Below, one piece after another: positions 36,594 to 44,630 of a stretch of 64,000 nucleotides of DNA (its first letter is position 1; each line of letters begins with the position of its first letter). Source of the DNA: Dehalogenimonas sp. W (GTDB lineage: Bacteria; Chloroflexota; Dehalococcoidia; Dehalococcoidales; Dehalococcoidaceae); NCBI RefSeq assembly GCF_037094495.1, contig NZ_CP146612.1, positions 1,426,001 through 1,490,000 on the forward strand. Direction: 5' to 3'. The notes beneath the pieces are model-generated. The model saw only the letters and a list, made by a program, of their open reading frames with translations, ran no database searches and was not told where the DNA came from. Made by a program: the position numbers and the translations under genes.

Positions 36594-37796
36594 GTGACTT
36601 CATTAGCGGTAATTTTGGCGGCTGGCGAAGGGGCCCGCATGCGGCCCTTAACGGCAACCAGACCCAAAGCGATGTTGCCGGTGGCCGGCCGGCCGATCCT
36701 AGAGCACCTGCTGGTTGAATGCCGCGCGGCGGGGATATCTGATTTTATTTTTGTGGTTGGTTTTCGGGAAGAGATTATCAGAAATTATTTTAATGACGGT
36801 AGCAGTTGGGGAGTCAGGATCAGGTACGTTTCCCAGCGACACCCGCTAGGTACTGCTGATGCTCTGCGGCAAGCCGGTCCGTGGCTGCATGCCCCTTTTG
36901 TCCTGATTAACGGGGACGTTGTGGTTAAAGCGGAAGATATCCGATTACTGAAGGAAATGGCGCCGCCGGCTATCAGCCTGGTTGAATGTGATGATGTTAC
37001 CGGAATGGGGGTCGCTGAGGTTTCTGGTTGCCGAGTTGTGAAGCTTCATGAAAAACCTGCTGTGCCGCCGACCCGGCTGGTTAATGCCGGTATATATCAC
37101 CTGTCATCAAACGTGTTGGCGACCGCCGCCAACACGGGTACTTCATCCCGGGGTGAATATGAAATTACAGCCACCCTTCAGTTGCTGATTGATTCAGGGG
37201 TTGAGGTTGGGTATCGGATGATAAATACCTGGCGGGATATCGGCAATCCCTGGGAACTCCTGTCGGCTAACGAAGACTATCTCAGCACCATTGAAAGCTA
37301 TTCTGAAGGCAAGCTGGAACCGGGCTCAATGATTACCGGTCCGGTCTCTATCGGTCGGGATAGTCTGATACGGTCCGGTTGTTATATCACCGGGCCCGTG
37401 ATCATCGGCGCAAATTGTGATATTGGCCCTAATTGTTACATTCGGCCGGCAACCACCATCGGGGACCATTGTCGGCTGGGTGCCGCGGTGGAAATAAAGA
37501 ATTCGGTAATCATGTCTGGTACACACATTCCTCATCTCAGCTATGTTGGCGACAGCGTGATCGGCGAACGATGCAATTTGGGTGCCGGTACCAATGTGGC
37601 CAACGTCCGACTGGACGGTCAAATGGTAATAACCGGACGCGGCGGTCGCCGCAAAGCCGGCGTTATTATGGGAGACAAGGTGCAAACAGGGATTAATTCG
37701 AGCATTAATCCGGGTACCATCATTGGCTGCGAAGCTGTTATCGGTCCGGGGGCGGTAGTTGCCGGTAATATCGGTGCCGGAGCCAGGGTTTTTTAG
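36594..37796 (+). CDS. Bifunctional sugar-1-phosphate nucleotidylyltransferase/acyltransferase-like protein (copy 1)
   Basis: A 400-residue GlmU-like protein of the archaeal ST0452 kind. Residues 1-235 are the nucleotidyltransferase domain (LAAGEGARMRPLTATRPKAMLPVAGRP signature; INGDVVV metal site; NAGIYHL), and 250-400 a left-handed beta-helix of hexapeptide repeats ending in NVRLDGQMVITGRGGRRKAGVIMGDKVQTG. It may convert glucosamine-1-phosphate to UDP-GlcNAc or make a UDP/dTDP-sugar. It starts at GTG 36594; no good ribosome binding site is near. A paralogue and glmS follow, which favours the amino-sugar route. Confidence 0.87.
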   Translation: MTSLAVILAAGEGARMRPLTATRPKAMLPVAGRPILEHLLVECRAAGISDFIFVVGFREEIIRNYFNDGSSWGVRIRYVSQRHPLGTADALRQAGPWLHAPFVLINGDVVVKAEDIRLLKEMAPPAISLVECDDVTGMGVAEVSGCRVVKLHEKPAVPPTRLVNAGIYHLSSNVLATAANTGTSSRGEYEITATLQLLIDSGVEVGYRMINTWRDIGNPWELLSANEDYLSTIESYSEGKLEPGSMITGPVSIGRDSLIRSGCYITGPVIIGANCDIGPNCYIRPATTIGDHCRLGAAVEIKNSVIMSGTHIPHLSYVGDSVIGERCNLGAGTNVANVRLDGQMVITGRGGRRKAGVIMGDKVQTGINSSINPGTIIGCEAVIGPGAVVAGNIGAGARVF

Positions 37797-37802
37797 GGAC
37801 AA

Positions 37803-39011
37803 TTGAGTGGGGCGCTATATAATCAAATGGTGAGACAGGCGATCATACTAGCCGCTGGCGAAGGACAACGACTGAGGCCGTTTACGGCGGCCAAACCTAA
37901 GGTCATGTTACGGGTCGGCGGCAAAGCTATCATTGAACATGTTATTGAGGCACTGGCTGGATGTCGTATCTGCGATATTATTATTGTTGCCGGCTATCAC
38001 CGTGAACAGATTTATGATGCTGTCGGGGACGGTCGAAAGTTCGGTGTTAGTGTCCGATATGTCGTCCAGGAACAGCAGATTGGGACAGCTCACGCTTTAA
38101 TGCAGGCAGCTGATTTAGCGTCTGATACTTTTTTGGTATTGCCAGGCGATCAATATATCACCGCTGACACCGTCAGATGGCTTTCCGATACAGCACCCTG
38201 GGCATTATTGAGCACAACGGTGGCCGATAACCAGACAGTACGGTATGGTGTTGTTAATTCAGAAAACGGGGCATTGCGGTCAATTATTGAGAAACCAAGA
38301 CAGCCCTGCCATGCAAGGGTCAGTACTGGGATATTTGCCCTGAGCCGGGCAATATTTGATCATATTAAAACTGATGGTGATATGCCGGCAGTGGTAAATC
38401 GGATGATCGGCAGCGGCATAGCATTTCAGGAAGTTGAAACTCAAGCCCCCTGGCTGGATGTAATCTATCCGTGGGATTTAATTGCCTTGAACGACCGGAT
38501 ACTGAGGCAACAGGCACCGTTAAATGAAGGGACGATGGAGGCCGGTGTTTACGTTCAAGGTGGTGTTACCATCGGAGTCGGCAGCCGGCTCTGCTCAGGA
38601 GGTTACCTGAAGAGCCCTGTTAAAATTGGACAGGGATGCCGGATAGGGCCGAATGTGGTTATTGGTGCCGGGGTCAGTATCGGGGATAATGTTAACATCG
38701 GGCCTTTCAGCGTCATTGAAGACAGCATCATAGGCAATGATATTACAATCGGCCCTGGGTCATATTTATACAAGTCAGTGGTGGACTCCGGATGTCAAAT
38801 CGGCAGTGGTTTTAAGGCGGTAGCCGGCCCGGCTGAGATACACTTGAACGGAGAGTTCCTCCAGATTGACACCGGTTCCATGGTCGGCGGCAATTGCCGG
38901 ATTGCCGAGGGAGTCGTCGCTTCCCCCGGCAGTATTATCGGTAACGGCTGCTCCGTGGCGGCGTTAAAAGTGATTAAAGGCAATATTGCCGACGGCAGTC
39001 AGGTGGTCTGA
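37803..39011 (+). CDS. Bifunctional sugar-1-phosphate nucleotidylyltransferase-like protein (copy 2)
   Basis: A 402-residue paralogue of the previous gene: NTP-transferase domain (LAAGEGQRLRPFTAAKPKVML; VLPGDQYIT; STGIFAL) and a C-terminal hexapeptide beta-helix (250-400). It differs at the metal-binding segment (PGDQ in place of NGD) and lacks the NVRLDG/GGRRKAG motif of copy 1, so the second domain may not acetylate. The start at TTG 37803 has AGGG upstream; ATG 37827 is an alternative. The tandem pair suggests two sugar nucleotides or a divided GlmU. Confidence 0.85.
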   Translation: MSGALYNQMVRQAIILAAGEGQRLRPFTAAKPKVMLRVGGKAIIEHVIEALAGCRICDIIIVAGYHREQIYDAVGDGRKFGVSVRYVVQEQQIGTAHALMQAADLASDTFLVLPGDQYITADTVRWLSDTAPWALLSTTVADNQTVRYGVVNSENGALRSIIEKPRQPCHARVSTGIFALSRAIFDHIKTDGDMPAVVNRMIGSGIAFQEVETQAPWLDVIYPWDLIALNDRILRQQAPLNEGTMEAGVYVQGGVTIGVGSRLCSGGYLKSPVKIGQGCRIGPNVVIGAGVSIGDNVNIGPFSVIEDSIIGNDITIGPGSYLYKSVVDSGCQIGSGFKAVAGPAEIHLNGEFLQIDTGSMVGGNCRIAEGVVASPGSIIGNGCSVAALKVIKGNIADGSQVV

Positions 39012-39012
39012 C

Positions 39013-40800
39013 ATGTGCGGTATTGCAGGGTACGTTGGGCACCGCGCGGCTCAGCCCATTTTGCACACCGCCCTGGCCAGGCTGGAATACCGCGGCTATG
39101 ATTCCTGCGGTATTGCCGTAGTCGGGGAACAAATGGTTGTGTATAAAAACTCGGGACGGGTTGAGGAAATGACGGCTACCGCTCCAGTGCTTTCAGGAAA
39201 TGCCGGTATCGGTCATACCCGCTGGGCGAGTTGCGGCTTGCCGACCGCGGAAAACGCTCATCCTCACCTGGACTGTAGCAGGCACATTGCGGTGGTGCAT
39301 AACGGTAATATCACCAATTATTTGAGTCTTAAAATCGATCTGGAAACCCGGGGGCATGTTTTCCTGTCCGGTACGGACAGTGAAGTTATCGTCCATCTCA
39401 TTGAAGAGCATTACCATGGGAATGTGGCCGACGCTCTGTCATTGGCGGTCAGACAATTAGAGGGTTCGTATGCGATTGTAGCCCTGCATCAGGAAGAAGC
39501 ACGATTGGCGGCGGTGAAACGTGGCAGTGCTCTGGTTGTCGGATTAGGCGATGGTGAAAATTGGGTTGCTTCTGACGTTAACGCTTTAGCGGAGCATACC
39601 GGTCGGGTTATGTATCTGGAAGAAGGGGACCTGGCGGTTATTGAGCGCGGAGCGGTTGTTATTCTCAATGAAGGCCGACCCGTTGAAAGATTCGTTCATC
39701 CCATAGAATGGCAACCAGATGATGGCGGTAAAGGCGGTTATGCACATTTTATGCTCAAGGAAATCCATGAGCAACCGAGAGTTTTACGGGAAAATATAGG
39801 TAATTGGTTGACCACCGAAATGTCTCCAAAACTCCGTTTATTATGGAACAGATTGTATCAGCCGCCGATGATTTTGGGTTGTGGTAGTTCCTATTACGCC
39901 GGTTTGACAGCCCGCTATTTTATGGAAGAAATGACCAGCCGTCCGGTGAGAGTGGAATTGGCGTCTGAGTTGAATCACCGGCCGGAGACTCCGGAGGCTG
40001 GGCGCCTGGTAATTGGATTAACCCAGTCTGGAGAGACGGCTGATACTTTGAATGCCCTGAATCGTCTCCGACAGTCCGGGGCTGGAATACTAGCCTTCGC
40101 CAATGTGGTCCGTTCCAGCGTTACCAGAATTGCCGATCAGACGATGTTACTTCGGGCCGGGCCGGAGATCAGTGTTGCGGCGACAAAAACCTTTACCGCT
40201 CAATTGGTAAGTTTATATGCGGCGACATTGGCAGCAGTAGGCAGGGATTACAATAGTAATAATGGCCTGGAGGCCCGGCTCAAGGAGCTGCCGGCGCTGG
40301 TCCAGATGTCTCTGGATGATACTGAAGAAGTAATTGATGCTGCCCAATGGCTGACGGGCTTTAGCAACGTTATCTGCATCGGACGGGGTGCTCATTATCC
40401 AATCGCCATGGAAGCTGCCCTGAAATTGAAGGAAGTTGCTTATATTCATGCCGAGGCTTGTTCAGCCGGGGAACTGAAACATGGGCCGTTGGCATTGCTG
40501 AACAGCCGCACTCCGGTAATTGCTGTTTTCGGGTCCCGTGACGATACATGGGAAACAATGTTGACTGCGGTCAGGGAAGTGAAGGTGCGCGGGGCACCGG
40601 TTCTTGCGCTGGTCCCGGGTGATAACGCCAGCGTCAGGCAACTGGCGGACCGGGTCATTTCGGTGCCGCAGGCGGACCGGCGGTTTCAGCCGGCCATCAC
40701 GGCAGTAACAGTGCAACTCCTGGCGTACTACACAGCTCTGGCCCTGGGTTGTCCCATTGATCGGCCTCGGCACCTGGCAAAAAGTGTCACTGTGGAATAA
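39013..40800 (+). CDS. glmS: Glutamine-fructose-6-phosphate aminotransferase
   Basis: GlmS makes glucosamine-6-phosphate from fructose-6-phosphate and glutamine, the first step to UDP-GlcNAc. ATG 39013 (AGGTGG upstream) exposes the nucleophile Cys in MCGIAGYVGHR; an upstream start would bury it. The N-terminal Ntn amidotransferase domain (about 1-215, HTRWASCGLPTAENAHPH, HNGNITNYLSLK) is followed by two SIS domains (280-590; GCGSSYYAG, TQSGETADTL, EACSAGELKHGPLAL) and ends LAKSVTVE. Length 595 is typical. It is the third gene of the sugar-nucleotide operon and overlaps none. Confidence 0.96.
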   Translation: MCGIAGYVGHRAAQPILHTALARLEYRGYDSCGIAVVGEQMVVYKNSGRVEEMTATAPVLSGNAGIGHTRWASCGLPTAENAHPHLDCSRHIAVVHNGNITNYLSLKIDLETRGHVFLSGTDSEVIVHLIEEHYHGNVADALSLAVRQLEGSYAIVALHQEEARLAAVKRGSALVVGLGDGENWVASDVNALAEHTGRVMYLEEGDLAVIERGAVVILNEGRPVERFVHPIEWQPDDGGKGGYAHFMLKEIHEQPRVLRENIGNWLTTEMSPKLRLLWNRLYQPPMILGCGSSYYAGLTARYFMEEMTSRPVRVELASELNHRPETPEAGRLVIGLTQSGETADTLNALNRLRQSGAGILAFANVVRSSVTRIADQTMLLRAGPEISVAATKTFTAQLVSLYAATLAAVGRDYNSNNGLEARLKELPALVQMSLDDTEEVIDAAQWLTGFSNVICIGRGAHYPIAMEAALKLKEVAYIHAEACSAGELKHGPLALLNSRTPVIAVFGSRDDTWETMLTAVREVKVRGAPVLALVPGDNASVRQLADRVISVPQADRRFQPAITAVTVQLLAYYTALALGCPIDRPRHLAKSVTVE

Positions 40801-40824
40801 AGAAATAAAGGGAGACCGTAGAAA

Positions 40825-41277
40825 ATGTTCAATAAAATTTTGGTACCTCTGGACGGCTCAGTGTTATCCGAGTCCGTTTTGCCGCAGGCGGTTGCGATAG
40901 CAGAACCATCCGATTCTCTGATTACACTTTTCCGGGTGATGGAACCATTGGATAAAGGCGTTCGGGATACGATGGGCAGTGATCTGGCTTCCAAATTAGA
41001 TGAAGTAAATCAGGATGAAGCAACAGACTATCTGGCTAAAATTGCTGCCGAACTTAAACGTCAGGGGTTAAAAGTGGAAACGGCCATCGTCACCGGCAAG
41101 CCGGCCGAGGCGATTATTGAATATATTGGGATGCACGCAGTGGATATGGTGGTAATGGCCACCCACGGACGGAGCGGGCTGTCCCGGTGGGCCTTCGGCA
41201 GTGTCACTGACAAGGTTTTGCATCAGTCTCCGGTACCTGTTTTAGTCGGTCCGGTACCGGGGGCCGCCCGCGGTTAG
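40825..41277 (+). CDS. Universal stress protein
   Basis: A 150-residue UspA domain protein (FNKILVPLDGSVLSESVLP start). The ATP loop ATHGRSGLSRWAFGSVTDK keeps the G-2x-G-9x-GS pattern, so nucleotide binding is likely, unlike the 14.1 kb paralogue. It starts at ATG 40825 after AAGGGAGA and lies 24 bases after glmS. Its stop overlaps the convergent PEBP gene by four bases. Confidence 0.92.
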   Translation: MFNKILVPLDGSVLSESVLPQAVAIAEPSDSLITLFRVMEPLDKGVRDTMGSDLASKLDEVNQDEATDYLAKIAAELKRQGLKVETAIVTGKPAEAIIEYIGMHAVDMVVMATHGRSGLSRWAFGSVTDKVLHQSPVPVLVGPVPGAARG

Positions 41278-41729
41278 CGGGAGTACAGGCCGGTAACACA
41301 GGCTTCAGCCAAAACGTGCCCTGTTATTGACTGGTCAAATTGTTCCCGCCCGGAGCCGGCAGGGAGGTATGGCATATAATCAAGAGCCAGCAGTTTATAG
41401 ACGTAACGATGAGCTGGCCCGGGCGGCGGACATGATGGATAAAATCCGAAGGTTCCGCCGGAATTAACACCCTGGCGGATACCCGTCGGTAATTCAGCCT
41501 TACGGGCCAGATTGGCCTGGAGGCGGCGCGTGTCGGCTGGGATACGCCATACCGTCCAATGGGTGAAAGTGCCCCGGGGGGCGTCGGGATCTTCCATGAC
41601 CAGCGCCAGGCTTACGGCGTCGACGGGGATCTGTTCCCATGAAATTTCGGGCGAGAACCCGGGCCCGTTGCAGGTATAGCGGTCAGGGATTGTTGCTCCG
41701 TCGCCAATACCATCAATAATGAGTTTCAT
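41274..41729 (-). CDS. PEBP family protein (YbhB/YbcL-like)
   Basis: A 151-residue phosphatidylethanolamine-binding-protein fold. Hallmarks are IPDRYTCNGPGFSPEISW, VMEDPDAPRGTFTHW and the GPAHRYVYKLLALD anion-binding strand. Bacterial members have no settled function; they may bind phosphorylated ligands. It follows the HAD gene by 20 bases and is probably in the same unit. Confidence 0.9.
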   Translation of the reverse strand: MKLIIDGIGDGATIPDRYTCNGPGFSPEISWEQIPVDAVSLALVMEDPDAPRGTFTHWTVWRIPADTRRLQANLARKAELPTGIRQGVNSGGTFGFYPSCPPPGPAHRYVYKLLALDYMPYLPAGSGREQFDQSITGHVLAEACVTGLYSR

Positions 41730-41749
41730 CCCGCCTCCTTGGTAATTTA

Positions 41750-42448
41750 TTACAGGTAAGCAGTCACCTGGGGGAGGCTACTGATTTGCAGACAGTCCCT
41801 GGGGGCTTCACTAAATCCGCCGCGGTCAATCAGAACAGCCTTCATTCCAACGGCAGAAGCGCCCTGGACATCTATCTGAAATTGGTCGCCTACAAATATT
41901 GAATTGTCAGCCGCGGAGTTGGAACGCCTTAATGCCTCTTGAAATATTTCCGGATGAGGTTTGGTGAAACCTGTTTCCCGAGAAGTGACGACAGTGGTTA
42001 GGAAAGGGCTCAGTCCTAAATCATCCAGCATAGGGGTGATATCTTTATCTACGTTTGAAACCAATCCTAGTGCAATATCACGGCGCCGGAGTTCGTTCAG
42101 TGCGGGCAATACGTCATCAAAGAGAACATGATTGAATTTGGTATTCTGCCAGCGGAGCAGGATGGATCTCACTAAATCCGGGGCAGGTTCAACCCCTCCT
42201 TCTTTGAGGACGATGGATTGATGTTTGGCGTAAACTCGGTTGATTTCATCAGGAGCACGCTTGCTTAAGGGTAAGCGCGCGTTCTCATTATAGAAATATT
42301 CGTCTGCCGCGTTAAAAGCCCGCCGGAATGCTTTCGCCGGCATTTTAATGCCAAGTTCATTCAGTACTTCTGATTCCCAATCTTCCCTTGAAGGCTTATA
42401 GGTAATCAGGGTTTGGTAGAGATCAAAAAAGACCGTGTTAATCAACAA
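41750..42448 (-). CDS. HAD-superfamily hydrolase
   Basis: A 232-residue haloacid dehalogenase-fold hydrolase. Motif I is FFDLYQTLI (the second Asp of DxD replaced by Tyr: DLYQT), motif II LVSNVD, motif III the Lys of FTKPHPEIF and motif IV FVGDQFQIDVQGA. The DLYQT variant occurs in subfamily I (two-helix cap, residues 20-95) enzymes of the YjjG/REG-2 type. Its phosphatase substrate is unknown. It is divergent from the tandem USP gene. Confidence 0.87.
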   Translation of the reverse strand: MLINTVFFDLYQTLITYKPSREDWESEVLNELGIKMPAKAFRRAFNAADEYFYNENARLPLSKRAPDEINRVYAKHQSIVLKEGGVEPAPDLVRSILLRWQNTKFNHVLFDDVLPALNELRRRDIALGLVSNVDKDITPMLDDLGLSPFLTTVVTSRETGFTKPHPEIFQEALRRSNSAADNSIFVGDQFQIDVQGASAVGMKAVLIDRGGFSEAPRDCLQISSLPQVTAYL

Positions 42449-42524
42449 GAGGATTCTCCTTGAATTGTGGTTTGTTGTAAGTCCATTCTATCTCAGTCCA
42501 CGCTCATGGCGCAATGGTAAAGGC

Positions 42525-42554
42525 TTTGGCCTGACTGATTTATTGGGGTATAAT
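42525..42554 (+). promoter_or_regulatory. Promoter of the tandem USP gene
   Basis: TTTGGC (42525-42530), 18-base spacer, perfect TATAAT (42549-42554), 35 bases before the start codon. Confidence 0.65.
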
Positions 42555-42589
42555 CTGAAATGATAACCAACTCTAGACACGGAGGCCGC

Positions 42590-43438
42590 ATGACATATAG
42601 CAGGATACTCATACCTCTTGATGGCTCTGAATCTGCTGAGCAGGCGTTGCTTTTTGCTCGCGAAGTGGCGGGTCCCGGGACCGAATTGGTTTTGTTCAGC
42701 GTGTGCCCCGAAGATGATTTACGGCTTTGCCGTCTCAACAATGTTTATTTAGAGGTTCAAGCAAGGTCGTTAAATGCGGACGGCGTTAATACCAGGGTAC
42801 ATACCGAGCCAGGGGAAATGGGCGAGAGTCTTAAACGATACGCAGCAAAAGAAAAAATTGACCTGGTGGTGGCGTGTCGCCAGCCTCACACTGACTTGAA
42901 TCGGGAAGACAAGGTTCTGAACAATCTAGTTTCCAAAAAATGTTCGTTGCTTTTAATAAAACCCGGTGAAGTTAATACCAAAATCAAACGCATTATCCTG
43001 CCTCTGGACGGTTCAATTACGTCCGAGGACGTATTGCCGTATGTGATGGAGTTAGCCGGAGCAACCGGCGCTGAAATCATTCTGCTTTCGGTCAACTCAT
43101 TCCCGGATATTCCCTCGGACCGGCCGGCATCGGCCAAACCGAGCTGGGAAGAATACGCACTGATCTTGATGAAAGAAGTCCGTGAACAGGCTTCCAGTTA
43201 TCTGGAACGCATCAGTGAAGAGTTTGATCAACATGGTATTAAGAAACAGACCCAGGTGGTTTTCGGCGGGGTAGCTGAAAGTATTCTTAAGGCTGCCGAG
43301 GATGAAAAGGCCGACCTTATCGCCATGGGTACCCATGCTCGGACCGGTTTTGACCGCTGGGTTTTTGGTTCAGTGGCGGCGACGGTGAGCGCCATGACCA
43401 GATTGCCAATGCTTCTGGTTCGCTCGACTGAGAATTGA
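42590..43438 (+). CDS. Tandem universal stress protein (two UspA domains)
   Basis: A 282-residue protein with two UspA domains: residues 1-125 (YSRILIPLDGSESAEQA) and 130-280 (KRIILPLDGSITSEDVL). The first domain lacks the nucleotide loop; the second ends GTHARTGFDRWVFGSVAAT, close to the ATP-binding pattern but with Ala in place of the first Gly. GGAGG just before ATG 42590 sets the start. It is followed by rpe. Confidence 0.9.
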   Translation: MTYSRILIPLDGSESAEQALLFAREVAGPGTELVLFSVCPEDDLRLCRLNNVYLEVQARSLNADGVNTRVHTEPGEMGESLKRYAAKEKIDLVVACRQPHTDLNREDKVLNNLVSKKCSLLLIKPGEVNTKIKRIILPLDGSITSEDVLPYVMELAGATGAEIILLSVNSFPDIPSDRPASAKPSWEEYALILMKEVREQASSYLERISEEFDQHGIKKQTQVVFGGVAESILKAAEDEKADLIAMGTHARTGFDRWVFGSVAATVSAMTRLPMLLVRSTEN

Positions 43439-43502
43439 TAGCATAAAGATCTCTTGGACATTCGTGGCAACGAATGAAATTAACTTAATTAAGGATGAAG
43501 TT

Positions 43503-44153
43503 TTGGGAAAAATCAGGATCGTCCCGGCAATTTTGACCGATGACTCGGTTGCTCTTAAAACCATGGCGTATATGATTAAAGATGTGGCTGACTGGGTGCA
43601 AGTGGATATAATGGATGGTGAATTTGTGCCTTCCCACAGTATCAACTGGCAGGAGGTCAAGGCAACTCAAATGCCTTTTGAGTGGGAGGCTCATCTGATG
43701 GTGATGGAGCCCGGAGATTTTATCAGCGGTTTTAAATCTGCTGGCGCCCAAAGAATTATTTTTCATTTTGAAGCTACTCATGATCCTACCGGAGTGATTA
43801 CAGCCGCTCGAGAGCAAGGCGTAGGTATTGGCATGGCAATCAATCCGGAAACTACGGTAACTCAGGTGGCTGGATTACTGCCGTTGCTGGACAGCGTACT
43901 GTTGTTGTCGGTTCACCCCGGTTTTTATGGGGCGGAATATATCCCTGAAGTGCTGGATAAGGTCGGGCAGTTACGAACACTGGTTCCCGATATCAGCATA
44001 AGTATTGACGGCGGCATCAAGGAAGACAATATTCTGGAAGTGGCTGCCAGTGGCGTCAATGATATCTGTGTCGGCAGCGGTATTTTTCGTGCCGATGATC
44101 CGGCGGCAGCTTATCTTAAATTTCAAGGAATATTAGACGCGGCCAGTCTCTAG
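43503..44153 (+). CDS. rpe: Ribulose-phosphate 3-epimerase
   Basis: Interconverts ribulose-5-phosphate and xylulose-5-phosphate. The 216-residue TIM barrel shows IVPAILTDD, VQVDIMDGEFVPS (metal Asp), EAHLMVMEPG, HFEAT and the phosphate loop ISIDGGIKEDNI. I choose TTG 43503 because AAGGA (43491-43495) is seven bases upstream and it gives the family's normal length; an in-frame GTG at 43464 would add 13 residues without a site. It converges on rpiB, its pathway partner. Confidence 0.9.
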   Translation: MGKIRIVPAILTDDSVALKTMAYMIKDVADWVQVDIMDGEFVPSHSINWQEVKATQMPFEWEAHLMVMEPGDFISGFKSAGAQRIIFHFEATHDPTGVITAAREQGVGIGMAINPETTVTQVAGLLPLLDSVLLLSVHPGFYGAEYIPEVLDKVGQLRTLVPDISISIDGGIKEDNILEVAASGVNDICVGSGIFRADDPAAAYLKFQGILDAASL

Positions 44154-44156
44154 CGG

Positions 44157-44630
44157 TTAGTGGTCAAGTAACGCCCGTCTTTCAATCTCAATCATCTTAT
44201 CCAGACGGCGACGGTAACGTGGTTCGTCGCGAAAAGTCGCCTTTAGAAAGGCAACGGCGAGTTCCTGAGCCAGTGACAATCCGATAACTCGCGCACCCAG
44301 ACAAAGAACGTTCATATCATCGTGCTCAACAGCCTGGTGGGCGGAGTAGGAGTCATGGCAGACAGATGCTCGGATGCCGGGAATCTTATTGGCGGCCATG
44401 CAGGCCCCAGCCCCCGAACCGCAAATCAATATACCTTTTTTCACCCGGCCGGAATTTACCTCTCTGGCCAATTTCTCGGCGTAATCAGGATAGTCGTCGT
44501 CTTGCAGGAATTCATGGGCTCCCAGATCCTGAATTTTGTAACCTTCACGTTGCAACAGCGGCATCAAAGCCTGTTTTAAGGCAAATCCGCCGTGATCGGA
44601 AGCGACCGCCAGCTGGTGTCCGTTATTCAC
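44157..44630 (-). CDS. rpiB: Ribose-5-phosphate isomerase B
   Basis: RpiB interconverts ribose-5-phosphate and ribulose-5-phosphate. The 157 residues begin LAVASDHGGFALKQ, have the catalytic cysteine region GILICGSGAGACMAANKIPGIRA and the DDMNVLCLGARVIG segment. It overlaps the end of the transketolase gene by eight bases, so tkt and rpiB are one unit. Confidence 0.96.
   Translation of the reverse strand: MNNGHQLAVASDHGGFALKQALMPLLQREGYKIQDLGAHEFLQDDDYPDYAEKLAREVNSGRVKKGILICGSGAGACMAANKIPGIRASVCHDSYSAHQAVEHDDMNVLCLGARVIGLSLAQELAVAFLKATFRDEPRYRRRLDKMIEIERRALLDH

Noticed and set aside
36594-39011. The two nucleotidylyltransferase genes as a recent duplication
   Set aside because: They share domain order but differ widely in sequence and in active-site motifs, so they are old paralogues.
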